A stretch of DNA of 64,000 nt from Brevibacillus_H sp041920465 (GCA_041920465.1 JBHGXW010000054.1:124001-188000), one strand, 5' to 3'. Shown: positions 33,301 to 42,591, numbered from the stretch's first letter. The notes: generated by a model from the letters alone, not told the origin. Numbers and translations are program-made.

Positions 33301-33656
33301 GTTTGATCCACCTCTCTCATTCCAATATTTGTTCATTGACATTTTACAACATCAAAATATCCAAATCCATTTATCCTATATATTTTCAAGGTTTCCGCTC
33401 ATTGCTTTGACACAAAGTTTTCAAACCTTTCATCCTGAACCTGCATCTGGCTACATAAACTCTACGCCTTTTACTTTGGAAAAATCTTCGTGTCCCGTTA
33501 ATGTGTATAGGCAGGGTCATAAGATTTCTTACGCAAGACACCTTCCAGGGTATATCCAAGCCGTTCTGCTACCTTCGCACCTTTGCGTAATTTTTGGGGT
33601 AATGATTTTGGAATTGATCGTGTCTCATTTTGAAAGGCTAAGCATGAGGTGAGTTC
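33301..33656. other. dps upstream region without an intact gene
   Basis: The first 150 bp are AT-rich upstream DNA of dps, with no promoter I can name with confidence. The remainder holds a degraded acetyltransferase remnant on the minus strand, listed separately. The plus strand ends in the ribosome-binding site of yqzG. Confidence 0.5.
33498..33640 (-). pseudogene. C-terminal fragment of a GNAT acetyltransferase
   Basis: About 45 codons on the minus strand end KVAERLGYTLEGVLRKKSYDP, the hallmark C-terminal helix and strand of RimJ/RimL-type N-acetyltransferases (xVAExLGFxLEG). No acetyl-CoA loop or N-terminal half is found upstream, and the plus-strand yqzG gene begins just beyond. I read it as a decayed remnant. 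Confidence 0.55.
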
Positions 33657-34010
33657 ATGAGAAAAAGCTTTATGTTCGTTTTCATCTCTTTGATGATGAC
33701 ATCGACATCTATTCCTGTACACGCCGAACCGCAGGCAACAGAAAAACTTGCTGTACAGCCGAATCCCAATCCTCCCTATGCCAAGTGGGGCAGATTAGTC
33801 ATACAAGAAACCAAGAAAAGGTATCCTACTGCTAAAATCGTTGATTATCTTCATGTGGGTCGCAAATCCATATCTGCCGCAACTGCCCAAGAAAGATTTA
33901 AACTTTGGCTAAAGCAGGAAAATCGTCAGTTTGGTGTTTATGTAAGCATAACCTTTGACACAGCTTCCGAAAGAGTACTCGCCATCAGTTTTGAGGAAAT
34001 ACAGCGTTAA
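33657..34010 (+). CDS. yqzG: exported YqzG-type protein (DUF3889)
   Basis: A 117 aa secreted protein of unknown function. Residues 1-23 are a signal peptide ending PVHA. The mature part contains PPYAKWGRLVIQETKKRYPTA, typical of the DUF3889/YqzG-YhdC family. The start follows TGAGGTGAG. In B. subtilis yqzG lies in the spo0A-bkdR interval, so position agrees. It converges with spo0A across a shared terminator. Confidence 0.85.
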   Translation: MRKSFMFVFISLMMTSTSIPVHAEPQATEKLAVQPNPNPPYAKWGRLVIQETKKRYPTAKIVDYLHVGRKSISAATAQERFKLWLKQENRQFGVYVSITFDTASERVLAISFEEIQR

Positions 34011-34012
34011 AA

Positions 34013-34066
34013 GACGAAACCCCACTCACCGATTTTCAGGAAACCGATAAATGGGGATTCGTTTTC
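34013..34066. terminator. bidirectional terminator between yqzG and spo0A
   Basis: ACGAA-A-CCCCA and TGGGG-A-TTCGT pair around a loop that contains an inner ACCGAT ... repeat. T runs flank both ends, so it serves both convergent genes. Confidence 0.75.
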
Positions 34067-34074
34067 ACTCTTTT

Positions 34075-34854
34075 CTAGCTGATCTTCGCCTCAATCCGCA
34101 GCTTGTCAGCCACCATCGCGATGAACTCGGAGTTGGTCGGCTTTGCTTTGGAGTTGGAGATCGTGTAGCCGAACAGGCTGGAAATGGAGTCCAGGTTACC
34201 GCGGGACCAGGCCACTTCAATTGCGTGGCGGATGGCGCGCTCTACACGGCTGGCCGTCGTGTTAAACTTTTTGGCAATATCCGGATATAATACTTTGGTA
34301 ATGGAGCCTAACAGTTCCACGTCGTTGTATACCATGGTGATGGCTTCGCGTAAGTACAGATATCCCTTGATGTGGGCAGGGACACCGATCTCATGAATGA
34401 TGTTGGTAATGGAAGCATCCAGATTGCGTCCTTTTGGAGCCAGTGCTGACGTTTTCACAGCTGGAGAAAAGCTCGCCTTGTTGCTAATGATCTGGCGGAT
34501 GCGCTGAGCCAAAACTTCCATGTCAAACGGCTTTAGGATGTAGTAAGAAGCTCCCAGCTCCACTGCCTTTTTGGTAATCTCTTCTTGTCCGAATGCAGTC
34601 AGCATAATGATTTTAGGCTGAGGCTGCAGGCGCATGGTTTGCAAATGCTCAAGGACAGCCAATCCATCAAGATGCGGCATGATGATATCCAGGATTAGGA
34701 TGTCCGGAATATGCTCTTCCAAAACTTTTAATACGTCATTGCCATTGTAAGCAACGCCAACCACACTCATATCGCTTTGATTGTTGATGTATTCCTCTAG
34801 GAGACTGACAAATTCGCGATTATCATCGGCTAGTACCACTTCAATCTTACTCAA
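34075..34854 (-). CDS. spo0A: master sporulation response regulator Spo0A
   Basis: Phosphorelay-controlled transcription factor that commits the cell to sporulation. The 259 aa protein has a receiver domain (1-120) with acidic pocket VVLADDN, phospho-Asp in LILDIIMPHLDG, and Thr and Lys switch residues (MLTAFG, YILKPF). After a hinge, the C-terminal DNA-binding domain runs about 140-259 (IPAHIKGYLYLREAI, SRVERAIRHAIEVAW). Position next to spoIVB and recN is universal in bacilli. The upstream DNA has a sigma-H-type promoter and several 0A boxes, fitting autoregulation. Confidence 0.98.
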   Translation of the reverse strand: MSKIEVVLADDNREFVSLLEEYINNQSDMSVVGVAYNGNDVLKVLEEHIPDILILDIIMPHLDGLAVLEHLQTMRLQPQPKIIMLTAFGQEEITKKAVELGASYYILKPFDMEVLAQRIRQIISNKASFSPAVKTSALAPKGRNLDASITNIIHEIGVPAHIKGYLYLREAITMVYNDVELLGSITKVLYPDIAKKFNTTASRVERAIRHAIEVAWSRGNLDSISSLFGYTISNSKAKPTNSEFIAMVADKLRIEAKIS

Positions 34855-34958
34855 TGTAGTTCCTCCTTACATCTCTTATCTAATTATGAGTGCTTGCAGC
34901 TATGTACTTTGGTAAAGCAGGTCTGTCACAAGAATTTCATAAAATTTGTTAAGAAAAT

Positions 34959-35027
34959 ATTTTCGACAATCAAAAGGAAGTTCCTGCCAATGACGAAAGA
35001 TTGAATGATTTTTCCGATTTTTCGACA
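34959..35027 (-). promoter_or_regulatory. spo0A control region: sigma-H-type promoter and 0A boxes
   Basis: A sigma-H-like -35 GCAGGAACT (34979-34987) and -10 GTCGAAAAT (34959-34967) are 11 bp apart on the minus strand. 0A boxes TGTCGAA occur at 34962-34968 (overlapping the -10) and 35021-35027 on the minus strand, and TGACGAA at 34991-34997 on the plus strand. The start would lie about 94 nt before spo0A. Confidence 0.7.
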
Positions 35028-35103
35028 TTTACTGGCAAAAAAGAAGGGAAACCTATCCATCTTAACAGAAAAATCTTCCTTGTCGATTATACATGGTTTA
35101 TAA

Positions 35104-35132
35104 AAAAAACTAAAGGCTAACTGGCCTTTAGT
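35104..35132 (-). terminator. spoIVB terminator overlapping its stop codon
   Basis: Minus strand ACTAAAGGC-CAGTTA-GCCTTTAGT then seven T. The spoIVB TAG lies in the loop, so the last codons form the left arm. Confidence 0.88.
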
Positions 35133-36436
35133 TTTTCTTTCGCTTGGAGTGGGATGCCAGCGTCCTGCAGCATCCATTCGATGTAGCATCCATAACCTGA
35201 AGTCGGATCATTGACGAAAACGTGTGTTACCGCCCCTACAAGCTTCCCGTTTTGAATGATCGGGCTTCCGCTCATCCCTTGGACGATCCCGCCTGTTTTG
35301 TTCAGCAAGCGTTTATCTGTCACCTTGATGATCATTCCTTTGGTGGCCGGGAAGTGCTGTTTGACCACATTGACGATCTCGATATCATATTCTTCCACCT
35401 TTTGCCCTTCCACAACGGTAAGAATTTTGGCTGGTCCTGTTTGCACTTGCTCAGCCAACGCAACGGGAATTGGTTCATTGTATACGCTTCGTTTTGGTTG
35501 TTCCTTCATTTTTCCGAAGATGCCAAACGGTGAATTTCGAGTGATGGTGCCCAGAACTTCTGATTCATTGTAAAATCGGGCAAATTTCTCGCCGGGATTG
35601 CCGCTTTCCCCTTTTTCGATGGAAGTGACGTTGGCTTGTACGATTTGCCCGTCACCTACCACAATAGGCTGTCCGGTATCAATATCGGATATAACATGGC
35701 CTAAAGCGCCATATGCCTTTGATTCGGGTTCGTAAAACGTCAATGTCCCAACACCGGCAGCAGAATCCCTGATATATAAGCCCATGCGGTACTCGCTGTC
35801 CTTGGCGTCTTTTGCAGGTGTCAAGCTAAGATTAAGCTTTTCCTTACCGCGTACAACCAGCAGTTGAATCGATTCCTTTTTGTTTCCGACTTCATTAACC
35901 ATTTTCTTGACATCGTTCATGTCATTAATGAACATGTCGTTCATGCGAATAATCATATCCCCGACGTGGACTCCTGCTTTCTCTCCCGGAGAAAACTTCC
36001 CGTTGCCCGTGTCCACCAGATGATGACCGACCACCAAGACACCGGCAGTTTGAAGTTTTACCCCGATGGATTGCCCACCCGGTATGACGCGAAGATCAGG
36101 GAGCACATTCACTTTCATCTCTTTTAGGGGGATACGTCCCCATTTGAGCTGTAACTGCGTCTCTCCAGCTTTCTTCGGCTGCATGGAAAGCGGTTTGCTT
36201 AGGTCCACACTTACTTCATTAGCCTCCGTACCATTTACCGATAAAATTTCAGGATTTGTATTGACTAAGGTTCCCATAACAGGCACAGACATGTTAAATT
36301 GCTGAAGAGACCCCTCAAAAATTCTCAGCTCATTGGGTAACGACACCAGGTCATGAAAGGGGGTTGAGCTGATCATTAATGCTGTGATGAGCAAAAGCAA
36401 ACTTCCCAACCATTTTCTCTTGTGTTGACGCATCAC
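35117..36436 (-). CDS. spoIVB: SpoIVB signalling serine peptidase
   Basis: Forespore-made PDZ serine peptidase that crosses the inner membrane and triggers sigma-K activation. The chain of about 439 aa has an N-terminal signal anchor (about 10-28), a PDZ domain (about 140-215, AGVHVGDMIIRMNDMFI) and a C-terminal S55 peptidase domain with the catalytic Ser in GMSGSPI (near residue 390) and the GALGHVISD segment. I favour GTG 36436 with AGGAG at 9 nt; ATG 36433 and TTG 36442 are in frame. It lies between recN and spo0A as in other bacilli. I found no convincing sigma-F/G promoter. Confidence 0.95.
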   Translation of the reverse strand: MMRQHKRKWLGSLLLLITALMISSTPFHDLVSLPNELRIFEGSLQQFNMSVPVMGTLVNTNPEILSVNGTEANEVSVDLSKPLSMQPKKAGETQLQLKWGRIPLKEMKVNVLPDLRVIPGGQSIGVKLQTAGVLVVGHHLVDTGNGKFSPGEKAGVHVGDMIIRMNDMFINDMNDVKKMVNEVGNKKESIQLLVVRGKEKLNLSLTPAKDAKDSEYRMGLYIRDSAAGVGTLTFYEPESKAYGALGHVISDIDTGQPIVVGDGQIVQANVTSIEKGESGNPGEKFARFYNESEVLGTITRNSPFGIFGKMKEQPKRSVYNEPIPVALAEQVQTGPAKILTVVEGQKVEEYDIEIVNVVKQHFPATKGMIIKVTDKRLLNKTGGIVQGMSGSPIIQNGKLVGAVTHVFVNDPTSGYGCYIEWMLQDAGIPLQAKEKLKAS

Positions 36437-36527
36437 CAGCAATCACTCCTACTTTCCCTACCTACACCTTTTGCTACACCTCCACCTAACCGTATATATA
36501 ATGTTGCCTAGCGCATGCTTGTTTATA

Positions 36528-36560
36528 ACAAAAAAACTGTCAGCTTGAACTGACAGTTTT
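36528..36560 (-). terminator. recN terminator overlapping its stop codon
   Basis: Minus strand AAAACTGTCAG-TTCAAG-CTGACAGTTTT then TTT. The recN TGA is within the hairpin. Confidence 0.9.
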
Positions 36561-38270
36561 TCGCTCTTTTCCAAGTTGGATCATCTCGCGGGCATGTTCT
36601 TTGGTTTTATCCGTTACGACGGCTCCGCCAAGCATTCTGGCCAGTTCCGCAACGCGTTCTTCCCCTTGCAGGTGGATTACCTGCGTCGATGTTTCTTGTT
36701 CGTCCATAACTTTCTGAATCAGGAAATGGGCGTCAGCAAGTGAAGCCACCTGCGGCAAATGCGTGATGCAGAGCACTTGACGGTGTTTTCCCACGCGAGC
36801 GAGCTTCTCGGCAATCGCCTGTGCAACGCGTCCGCTCACTCCTGTATCCACTTCATCGAAGATAAGTGTCTCTACCTGATCGGTGGTGGCAAGGATCGTC
36901 TTGATTGCCAGCATCACACGGGACAGCTCACCCCCGGAAGCAATTTTGGCCAGCGGACGCATCGGCTCTCCCGGATTGGGGGCGATCATAAACTCTACCT
37001 GGTCAATACCGGTAGCATCGATATGCCGTTTGACACCTTCCACTTCTATCCCGTTTTCATCCGCTGTCTGGCGAACGTCAATGTGAAAACGTGCGCGTTC
37101 CATATGTAATTCGCGTAATTGTTCCTCGATCGCTTGAGCTAACCGGCTGGCGAGATTTTTGCGGATAGCACTTAGCTCCAACGCTTCCACCGCTACGTCT
37201 GCGGCCAACTCCTGAAGCTGTTTTTGCAGCTGCTGCAAGCGGCTGTCATAATGCTTGATCTCATCCAGTTCATCTTGAATGGTTGCCGCGTATTCAAGAA
37301 TTTCATCCACTGTTTTACCGTATTTGCGCTTCAACGCCTGGATCACGTCAAGACGCCGCTCCACTTCGGCCAACTGCTCCGGTTCAAACTCCAGTTTGTC
37401 CTTGACTTGACGCAAATGATGAATCGCATCCTCAACTTGGTAGTAAGCACTCGCGATCAATTCGGCGATGGGGGCGATTTGCTCGTCGTACTGACTGACT
37501 CGCTCCAGTTCGCTCATCGCGTGCCCCAACCAATCCATACAGCGGTGTTCTCCGTATAAAGAGCGGTAAGCGTCCTCAATCCCGGCAAAGACTTTTTCCA
37601 CGTTGCTCCATTTTTTGCGAAGCTGCAGCAGCTTTTCGTCTTCACCCGGAGTAAGGGAAGCTGCTTCGATCTCATCCAACTGATAAGAGAGCAAATCGAT
37701 TCGCTGAATCAGTTCCCGTTCGTTTTTGGCCATTCGTTCTAAATCATGCTTCGTCCGGCGGTAGGCAGAATAGAGCAAGCCGTACTCTTTTTTCGTGGCT
37801 AAGAGTTCCGCTTCTCCGTAAGCATCCAGCCATTCGATATGCTTATTGGATTGCATCAGGGCAATGGTATCATGCTGTCCGTGAATATTGATCAGCCACG
37901 GCCCTAGCTCTCGAAGCATGGCCAGTGTAACCAGTTGTCCATTGATTCGAATCAAGCTTTTTCCCTGGTTGGAGATTTCTCTTCGCACCAGGAGCATTCC
38001 GTCTTTTTCCACGTGAATGCCGAACTCTTGGCAAAGAGCCAGAACCGGGTGGTTGGCTTCAAATTCAAACATTCCTTCTACCTCTGCCCGCTTTTCACCA
38101 TATCTGACGTATTCCGCCGAACCCCGTTCGCCGAGCAAAAGCCCGAGTGCATCGATGATAATTGATTTGCCGGCACCCGTTTCACCGGTCAGGATGTTTA
38201 GCCCATGATGAAATGAGATCGTGACGGATTTGATAATGGCAAAGTTGCGGATGGAAAGCTCGACTAACAT
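36540..38270 (-). CDS. recN: DNA repair protein RecN
   Basis: SMC-like ATPase recruited early to double-strand breaks. The 576 aa protein has Walker A GETGAGKSI (about 29-37) at the N-terminus, a long coiled coil (about 150-350), the ABC signature LSRVMLAIK with ASGGELS before it (about 435-450), and Walker B TLIFDEVDTGVSG. A D-loop and the switch His follow in ITHLPQVASLADAH. Order recN-argR upstream is as in B. subtilis. It lies 12 bp after argR and is probably co-transcribed with the upstream genes. Confidence 0.97.
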   Translation of the reverse strand: MLVELSIRNFAIIKSVTISFHHGLNILTGETGAGKSIIIDALGLLLGERGSAEYVRYGEKRAEVEGMFEFEANHPVLALCQEFGIHVEKDGMLLVRREISNQGKSLIRINGQLVTLAMLRELGPWLINIHGQHDTIALMQSNKHIEWLDAYGEAELLATKKEYGLLYSAYRRTKHDLERMAKNERELIQRIDLLSYQLDEIEAASLTPGEDEKLLQLRKKWSNVEKVFAGIEDAYRSLYGEHRCMDWLGHAMSELERVSQYDEQIAPIAELIASAYYQVEDAIHHLRQVKDKLEFEPEQLAEVERRLDVIQALKRKYGKTVDEILEYAATIQDELDEIKHYDSRLQQLQKQLQELAADVAVEALELSAIRKNLASRLAQAIEEQLRELHMERARFHIDVRQTADENGIEVEGVKRHIDATGIDQVEFMIAPNPGEPMRPLAKIASGGELSRVMLAIKTILATTDQVETLIFDEVDTGVSGRVAQAIAEKLARVGKHRQVLCITHLPQVASLADAHFLIQKVMDEQETSTQVIHLQGEERVAELARMLGGAVVTDKTKEHAREMIQLGKERKTVSSS

Positions 38271-38282
38271 GTAAATCCCACC

Positions 38283-38732
38283 TTATAGCATGTCCAAAAG
38301 ACGCTGGACCACTTCCTTCGAATTATCTTTGGAGCGACAAATAATTAAAATGGTGTCGTCTCCGCAAATGGTTCCTATCACATCCTGCCATTGCAGGTTG
38401 TCAATCAGCGCCCCGATGGCATTGGCGTTGCCAGGCATGGTCTTCATCACAATCAGATTATCGGCTGAATCGATACCGACAAAGCTGTCAACCAGCACGC
38501 GCTTCAGTTTTTGCAGCGGGTTGAACTTCTGATCGGCTGGCAAGGAGTATTTGTATCGACCGTCTGTCGTCGGAACTTTTACCAGATGCAGTTCTTTGAT
38601 ATCCCGGGACACGGTAGCTTGTGTGACATTGTAGCCAGCCTCGCGCAAGCAATCGACTAACTCGTCTTGTGTCTCGATTTCATTGTTGGCAATGATTTCA
38701 CGAATTTTAATATGCCTTTGCCCTTTGTTCAT
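38283..38732 (-). CDS. argR: arginine repressor/activator ArgR (AhrC)
   Basis: Hexameric arginine-responsive regulator of arginine synthesis and catabolism. The 149 aa chain has an N-terminal winged helix (1-70, with VTQATVSRDIKELHL) and a C-terminal oligomerization/arginine-binding domain with GTICGDDTILIICRS. It sits between nadK (6 bp gap) and recN, its conserved location. No ARG box was recognised in the window. Confidence 0.96.
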   Translation of the reverse strand: MNKGQRHIKIREIIANNEIETQDELVDCLREAGYNVTQATVSRDIKELHLVKVPTTDGRYKYSLPADQKFNPLQKLKRVLVDSFVGIDSADNLIVMKTMPGNANAIGALIDNLQWQDVIGTICGDDTILIICRSKDNSKEVVQRLLDML

Positions 38733-38738
38733 ATATTT

Positions 38739-39596
38739 CTACTCCCATTCTCCGTGTAATTTCGTGCGTATCGCCTCAAAGAAATTGCCTGCCTTCCACT
38801 TAATCAAAGGGGTGATATGCGGTGATTGATAAATAAATATTTCATCGCCACCTTCCAATCTGGCACCAAATTGCCCGTCAACCGATAGACCGATTTCATC
38901 GTGAATCGCATCCACTTCCACCCGAATCACCTGATCAGCGGAGAATACCATCGGTCTGGCTGTTAATGAATGCGGGGCAACCGGTGTCAATAAAAGCATA
39001 TGCACATTAGGAGCTACAATCGGCCCTCCGGCAGAAAGCGAATAAGCCGTTGATCCTGTCGGACTGGAGATGATCAGCCCGTCACCACTGAAGGTTGCAA
39101 CGTAATATTCATCCAAATAGACGGCACATTGGATAATCCGGCAATAAGAGCCTTTCGCGATTCCCACGTCATTCATTGCCGTAAATTTGGCGATCTCTTC
39201 TCCCCTGCGAACCAACTTGGCTTCCAGCATTGTCCGCTCTTCGATTCCATATGATCCGTTCAGGAGATTTTCTACGGCAAGCGGCAAATTTTCCGGTTCT
39301 GACTCAGATAAAAAGCCAAGCGTCCCTAAATTGATTCCAAGGATGGGCAGCGAAGAACCCGCTATTTGCCGGGCAATTCCCAAAAGTGTCCCGTCTCCGC
39401 CCAGCACACAGGCTAAATCTGCCCTCTTCCCAAACTGTTCAAGCGGACAGGCCAGATCTGCCCGCCCGATATCGTGAGCAAATGCTTCCTCCACCAAACA
39501 GGAAGCTCCTTTGTTTTCCAGTAAATATAAAAGATCCCGCGCCACAATTCGCGCTTCCGGTTTTCCTTTATTGGCTACAATTCCAATGGTTTTCAC
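38739..39596 (-). CDS. nadK: NAD kinase
   Basis: ATP- or polyphosphate-dependent phosphorylation of NAD to NADP. The 285 aa chain has the catalytic GGDGTLL motif (about residue 65), the NLGTLGFL motif, and the glycine-rich SPTGSTAYSLSAGGPIV segment of the C-terminal domain. It follows tlyA after a gap of 113 bp that contains a likely terminator, then leads argR and recN. Whether it is NadF- or YtdI-type cannot be told, but synteny favours the B. subtilis PpnKA/NadF neighbourhood only loosely. Confidence 0.94.
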   Translation of the reverse strand: MKTIGIVANKGKPEARIVARDLLYLLENKGASCLVEEAFAHDIGRADLACPLEQFGKRADLACVLGGDGTLLGIARQIAGSSLPILGINLGTLGFLSESEPENLPLAVENLLNGSYGIEERTMLEAKLVRRGEEIAKFTAMNDVGIAKGSYCRIIQCAVYLDEYYVATFSGDGLIISSPTGSTAYSLSAGGPIVAPNVHMLLLTPVAPHSLTARPMVFSADQVIRVEVDAIHDEIGLSVDGQFGARLEGGDEIFIYQSPHITPLIKWKAGNFFEAIRTKLHGEWE

Positions 39597-39664
39597 GGCG
39601 CCACCCCGAGCAAACGATTTGGATCCTTATACAAGTATACAACGAAATATGTATAAAGAAAATC

Positions 39665-39698
39665 AGGCACTCTCCAAGCCAAAAGCCCAGGAATGCCT
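39665..39698 (-). terminator. probable terminator between tlyA and nadK
   Basis: Minus strand AGGCATTCC ... GGAGAGTGCCT with small interior mismatches, followed by GATTTTCTTTAT. It lies just after tlyA, so nadK likely has its own promoter. Confidence 0.5.
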
Positions 39699-39709
39699 TA
39701 AGTACAAGC

Positions 39710-40528
39710 TTATTTTAATTGTTTATGCGCTTCTGTCACAACTTCTTCAATTCTTGCCATCCATGCTTCATTTTCCGAGGGGGTGGTTTGTTCTGATTTG
39801 CGAATATGCAGCAAAAATTCAATGTTGCCTTCACCGCCGGTAATCGGTGAATAACTGACGCCCAGCACTTCAAATCCGATCGTCTGAGCAAAAGAGAGGA
39901 TCGAGAGCAGTACTTCCCGATGGACGGCAGGATCGCGGACGATTCCGTTTTTCCCGACATTTTCTTTGCCCGCTTCAAATTGCGGTTTTACCAAGGCCAA
40001 TACTTCCCCATCTGGTTTCAGGAATTGGTTCAATACCGGAAGGATCAAGCGCAGGGAGATGAAGGACACGTCAATGGATGCAAAATCAGGTTTTTCATAT
40101 TCGAACGTGTTCGGGTCCAAATGCCGGAAGTTGGTTCTCTCCATTACCACAACCCGGGGATCTTGGCGAAGCGACCAGGCTAATTGTCCATATCCGACGT
40201 CTATGGCATAAACCAGACGTGCCCCGTGCTGCAAGGCACAATCGGTGAAACCGCCTGTGGAGGCACCGATATCCATCATCACTTTGCCAGTCAAATCGAC
40301 ACCGAATGTACGAATTGCTTTTTCCAGCTTCAGTCCGCCTCTGCTGACATAAGGATGGACTTCTCCCTTTACGTTGATTAAAGCATCTTCGGCAAGTTTG
40401 GTTCCCGGCTTGTCACAGCGTTCCGTCCCCACATAAACGAGTCCGGCCATGACGGCAGCCTTGGCTTTCTCACGAGTCTCAAAAAAACCTTTTTCTACCA
40501 ATAAAACGTCAATCCGTTCTTTTCTCAT
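39710..40528 (-). CDS. tlyA: TlyA-family rRNA 2'-O-methyltransferase (YqxC)
   Basis: S-adenosylmethionine-dependent rRNA methyltransferase of the haemolysin A family. An S4 RNA-binding domain spans residues 1-62 (RIDVLLVEKGFFETREKAK). The FtsJ-like methyltransferase domain follows, with motif I DIGASTGGFTDCALQ (about 86-100) and KPQFEAG near 180. The family's K-D-K-E style catalytic set is plausible but not verified residue by residue. It lies 6 bp after dxs, as in B. subtilis (dxs-yqxC). Confidence 0.93.
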   Translation of the reverse strand: MRKERIDVLLVEKGFFETREKAKAAVMAGLVYVGTERCDKPGTKLAEDALINVKGEVHPYVSRGGLKLEKAIRTFGVDLTGKVMMDIGASTGGFTDCALQHGARLVYAIDVGYGQLAWSLRQDPRVVVMERTNFRHLDPNTFEYEKPDFASIDVSFISLRLILPVLNQFLKPDGEVLALVKPQFEAGKENVGKNGIVRDPAVHREVLLSILSFAQTIGFEVLGVSYSPITGGEGNIEFLLHIRKSEQTTPSENEAWMARIEEVVTEAHKQLK

Positions 40529-40534
40529 CGAATG

Positions 40535-42424
40535 TTACGCCCTTTGCCTGTTTAACGGTGTTAGAGTACGAACATGGGAAGCGATGCCCTCGGCAGTCAA
40601 GCCAACTTCTTGACGCTGCTCCTTGACACTGCCATGTTCAACGAAATAATCAGGAATGCCGATCATTTTTACAATGATATCGCGATACCCTTGCTGTGCA
40701 TAGAACTCAAGCACGGCGCTTCCGAATCCGCCCGTGACGGCCCCTTCTTCAACCGTTATGATATGGTACCCTTCCTGGGCCAAGCGAAGCAGCAATTCTT
40801 CGTCAAGCGGTTTGCAGAATCGGGCGTTGACGAGCATAGGATGAATATCTTCCCGCTCCAAAATTTCCACCGCTTGTTCCGCAATTTCGAAAATGTGGCC
40901 GAACGACAAGATCGCTACGCCTTTTCCCTGTTTTACAATTTCTGCTTTTCCGATTGGCAGGACGCGCAGTTCTTCATCCATTTTGACTCCGCGGCCATTC
41001 CCCCGCGGATAGCGGAAAGAGATTGGGCCATCGTCATAAGCTACTGCCGTTTTCATCATGTGCTGCATTTCGTTCTCATCTTTTGGTGCCATGATCACCA
41101 TGTTGGGAATGGCTCGCATAAAGGCAATATCATAAACCCCTTGGTGAGTTTCTCCGTCAGCACCGACCAAACCGGCCCGATCTACGGCAAAAATCACATT
41201 CAGCTTCTGTCTGGCAACGTCGTGTATCAGTTGATCGTAAGCGCGCTGCAAGAACGTGGAGTACACGGCATAAACCGGCTTCATCCCTTGAGTCGCCAGG
41301 CCCGCACAGAAGGTACAAGCATGCTGTTCGGCAATGCCTACGTCAAACATACGCTCCGGGAATACCTCCGCATAGCGAAACAGGCCCGAACCCGCCGGCA
41401 TGGCTGGTGTAACCGCTACCAGTCGCTGGTCTTCTCTGGTTAAGCGAATCATGGTTTCGGCGAAGACCGTCGTATAGGCAGGCGCCTTTGATTTGGATTT
41501 AATCTCTTCGCCTGATTCAATCTTATAGGTTCCGATCCCGTGCCACTTGGTGGAATCGGCCTCTGCCGGCGCATATCCTTTTCCTTTTTTGGTGATGGCA
41601 TGTACCAGTACCGGCCCTTTCGTATGGGCAGCCGTCTGGAATGAATCAATTAACAGATCCAGGTTATGACCGTCAATTGGTCCAATATACGTAAACCCTA
41701 ACTCTTCGAACAACACGCCGGAGACAAGCAAATATTTCATGCTGTCCTTAAGCCGTTCGGCAAAATGAGCCAGTTTGCCGCCAACAGCTGGGATCGACTT
41801 GAGGATATGTTCCAGTTCATCTTTCGCCCGGCGGTAGTTATGGGCCGTGCGTAATTTCCCCAGATAATTATGCAAAGCTCCGACATTGGGAGCGATGGAC
41901 ATCTCGTTATCGTTTAAAACCACAATTACATTCTTTTTCTCATGGCCGATGTGGTTAAGCGCCTCAAACGCCATTCCGCCGGTTAAAGCTCCATCCCCGA
42001 TAATGCCTACCACATGATATTTTTCCTGCTTCAAATCACGCGCTGCCGCCATCCCCATTGCCGCGGAAAGTGAAGTGCTGCTGTGGCCGGTTTCCCAGAC
42101 ATCATGCTCACTCTCGCTCATCTTGGGAAAGCCGCATAACCCTTTATATTGGCGCAGGGTCGGAAACATCTCCCGGCGACCGGTGATCAATTTATGTACA
42201 TACGCTTGGTGTCCTACATCCCAAATCAGCTTGTCCTTTGGGCTATCAAAGAAATAGTGAAGGGCAAGCGTCAACTCGACCACACCCAGGTTAGGTGCCA
42301 GATGTCCGCCTGTTTCGGCCAGATTTTTTACAAGAAATTGGCGAATTTCCGCCGCAAATTGATGTAATTGGGGTATCGTCAACTTCTTCAATTCTTCTGG
42401 GCTATTGATGCTTGGAAGCAACAT
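40535..42424 (-). CDS. dxs: 1-deoxy-D-xylulose-5-phosphate synthase
   Basis: First enzyme of the MEP isoprenoid pathway: pyruvate plus glyceraldehyde-3-phosphate, thiamine diphosphate-dependent. The 629 aa protein has the catalytic His in HQAYVHKLITGR, the ThDP/Mg site GDGALTGGMAFEAL ... LNDNEMSI (about 150-180), and the transketolase middle domain with DRAGLVGADGETHQG near 430. It is preceded by a strong terminator after ispA, so it has its own promoter; a TATAAT -10 is seen at about 42520 but its -35 is weak. Followed closely by tlyA. Confidence 0.97.
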   Translation of the reverse strand: MLLPSINSPEELKKLTIPQLHQFAAEIRQFLVKNLAETGGHLAPNLGVVELTLALHYFFDSPKDKLIWDVGHQAYVHKLITGRREMFPTLRQYKGLCGFPKMSESEHDVWETGHSSTSLSAAMGMAAARDLKQEKYHVVGIIGDGALTGGMAFEALNHIGHEKKNVIVVLNDNEMSIAPNVGALHNYLGKLRTAHNYRRAKDELEHILKSIPAVGGKLAHFAERLKDSMKYLLVSGVLFEELGFTYIGPIDGHNLDLLIDSFQTAAHTKGPVLVHAITKKGKGYAPAEADSTKWHGIGTYKIESGEEIKSKSKAPAYTTVFAETMIRLTREDQRLVAVTPAMPAGSGLFRYAEVFPERMFDVGIAEQHACTFCAGLATQGMKPVYAVYSTFLQRAYDQLIHDVARQKLNVIFAVDRAGLVGADGETHQGVYDIAFMRAIPNMVIMAPKDENEMQHMMKTAVAYDDGPISFRYPRGNGRGVKMDEELRVLPIGKAEIVKQGKGVAILSFGHIFEIAEQAVEILEREDIHPMLVNARFCKPLDEELLLRLAQEGYHIITVEEGAVTGGFGSAVLEFYAQQGYRDIIVKMIGIPDYFVEHGSVKEQRQEVGLTAEGIASHVRTLTPLNRQRA

Positions 42425-42591
42425 GCTAACCCCTCGCTTTCAACATGAATCATAACACTGTGTTCCTATAGTGTACGAAAAAAGTACAAAAGGAAACAGT
42501 TTGGGAAATGCTTGATCTATTATAATCGTTTCTTGGAGAAAACACCACTAAGAAAACCATGATACACTGCTGATAAGCCCCTATCCGCTCA

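Noticed and set aside
40574..41443. Long plus-strand open frame opposite dxs
   Set aside because: It is antisense to a complete, well-conserved dxs gene and has no recognisable motif or ribosome-binding site.
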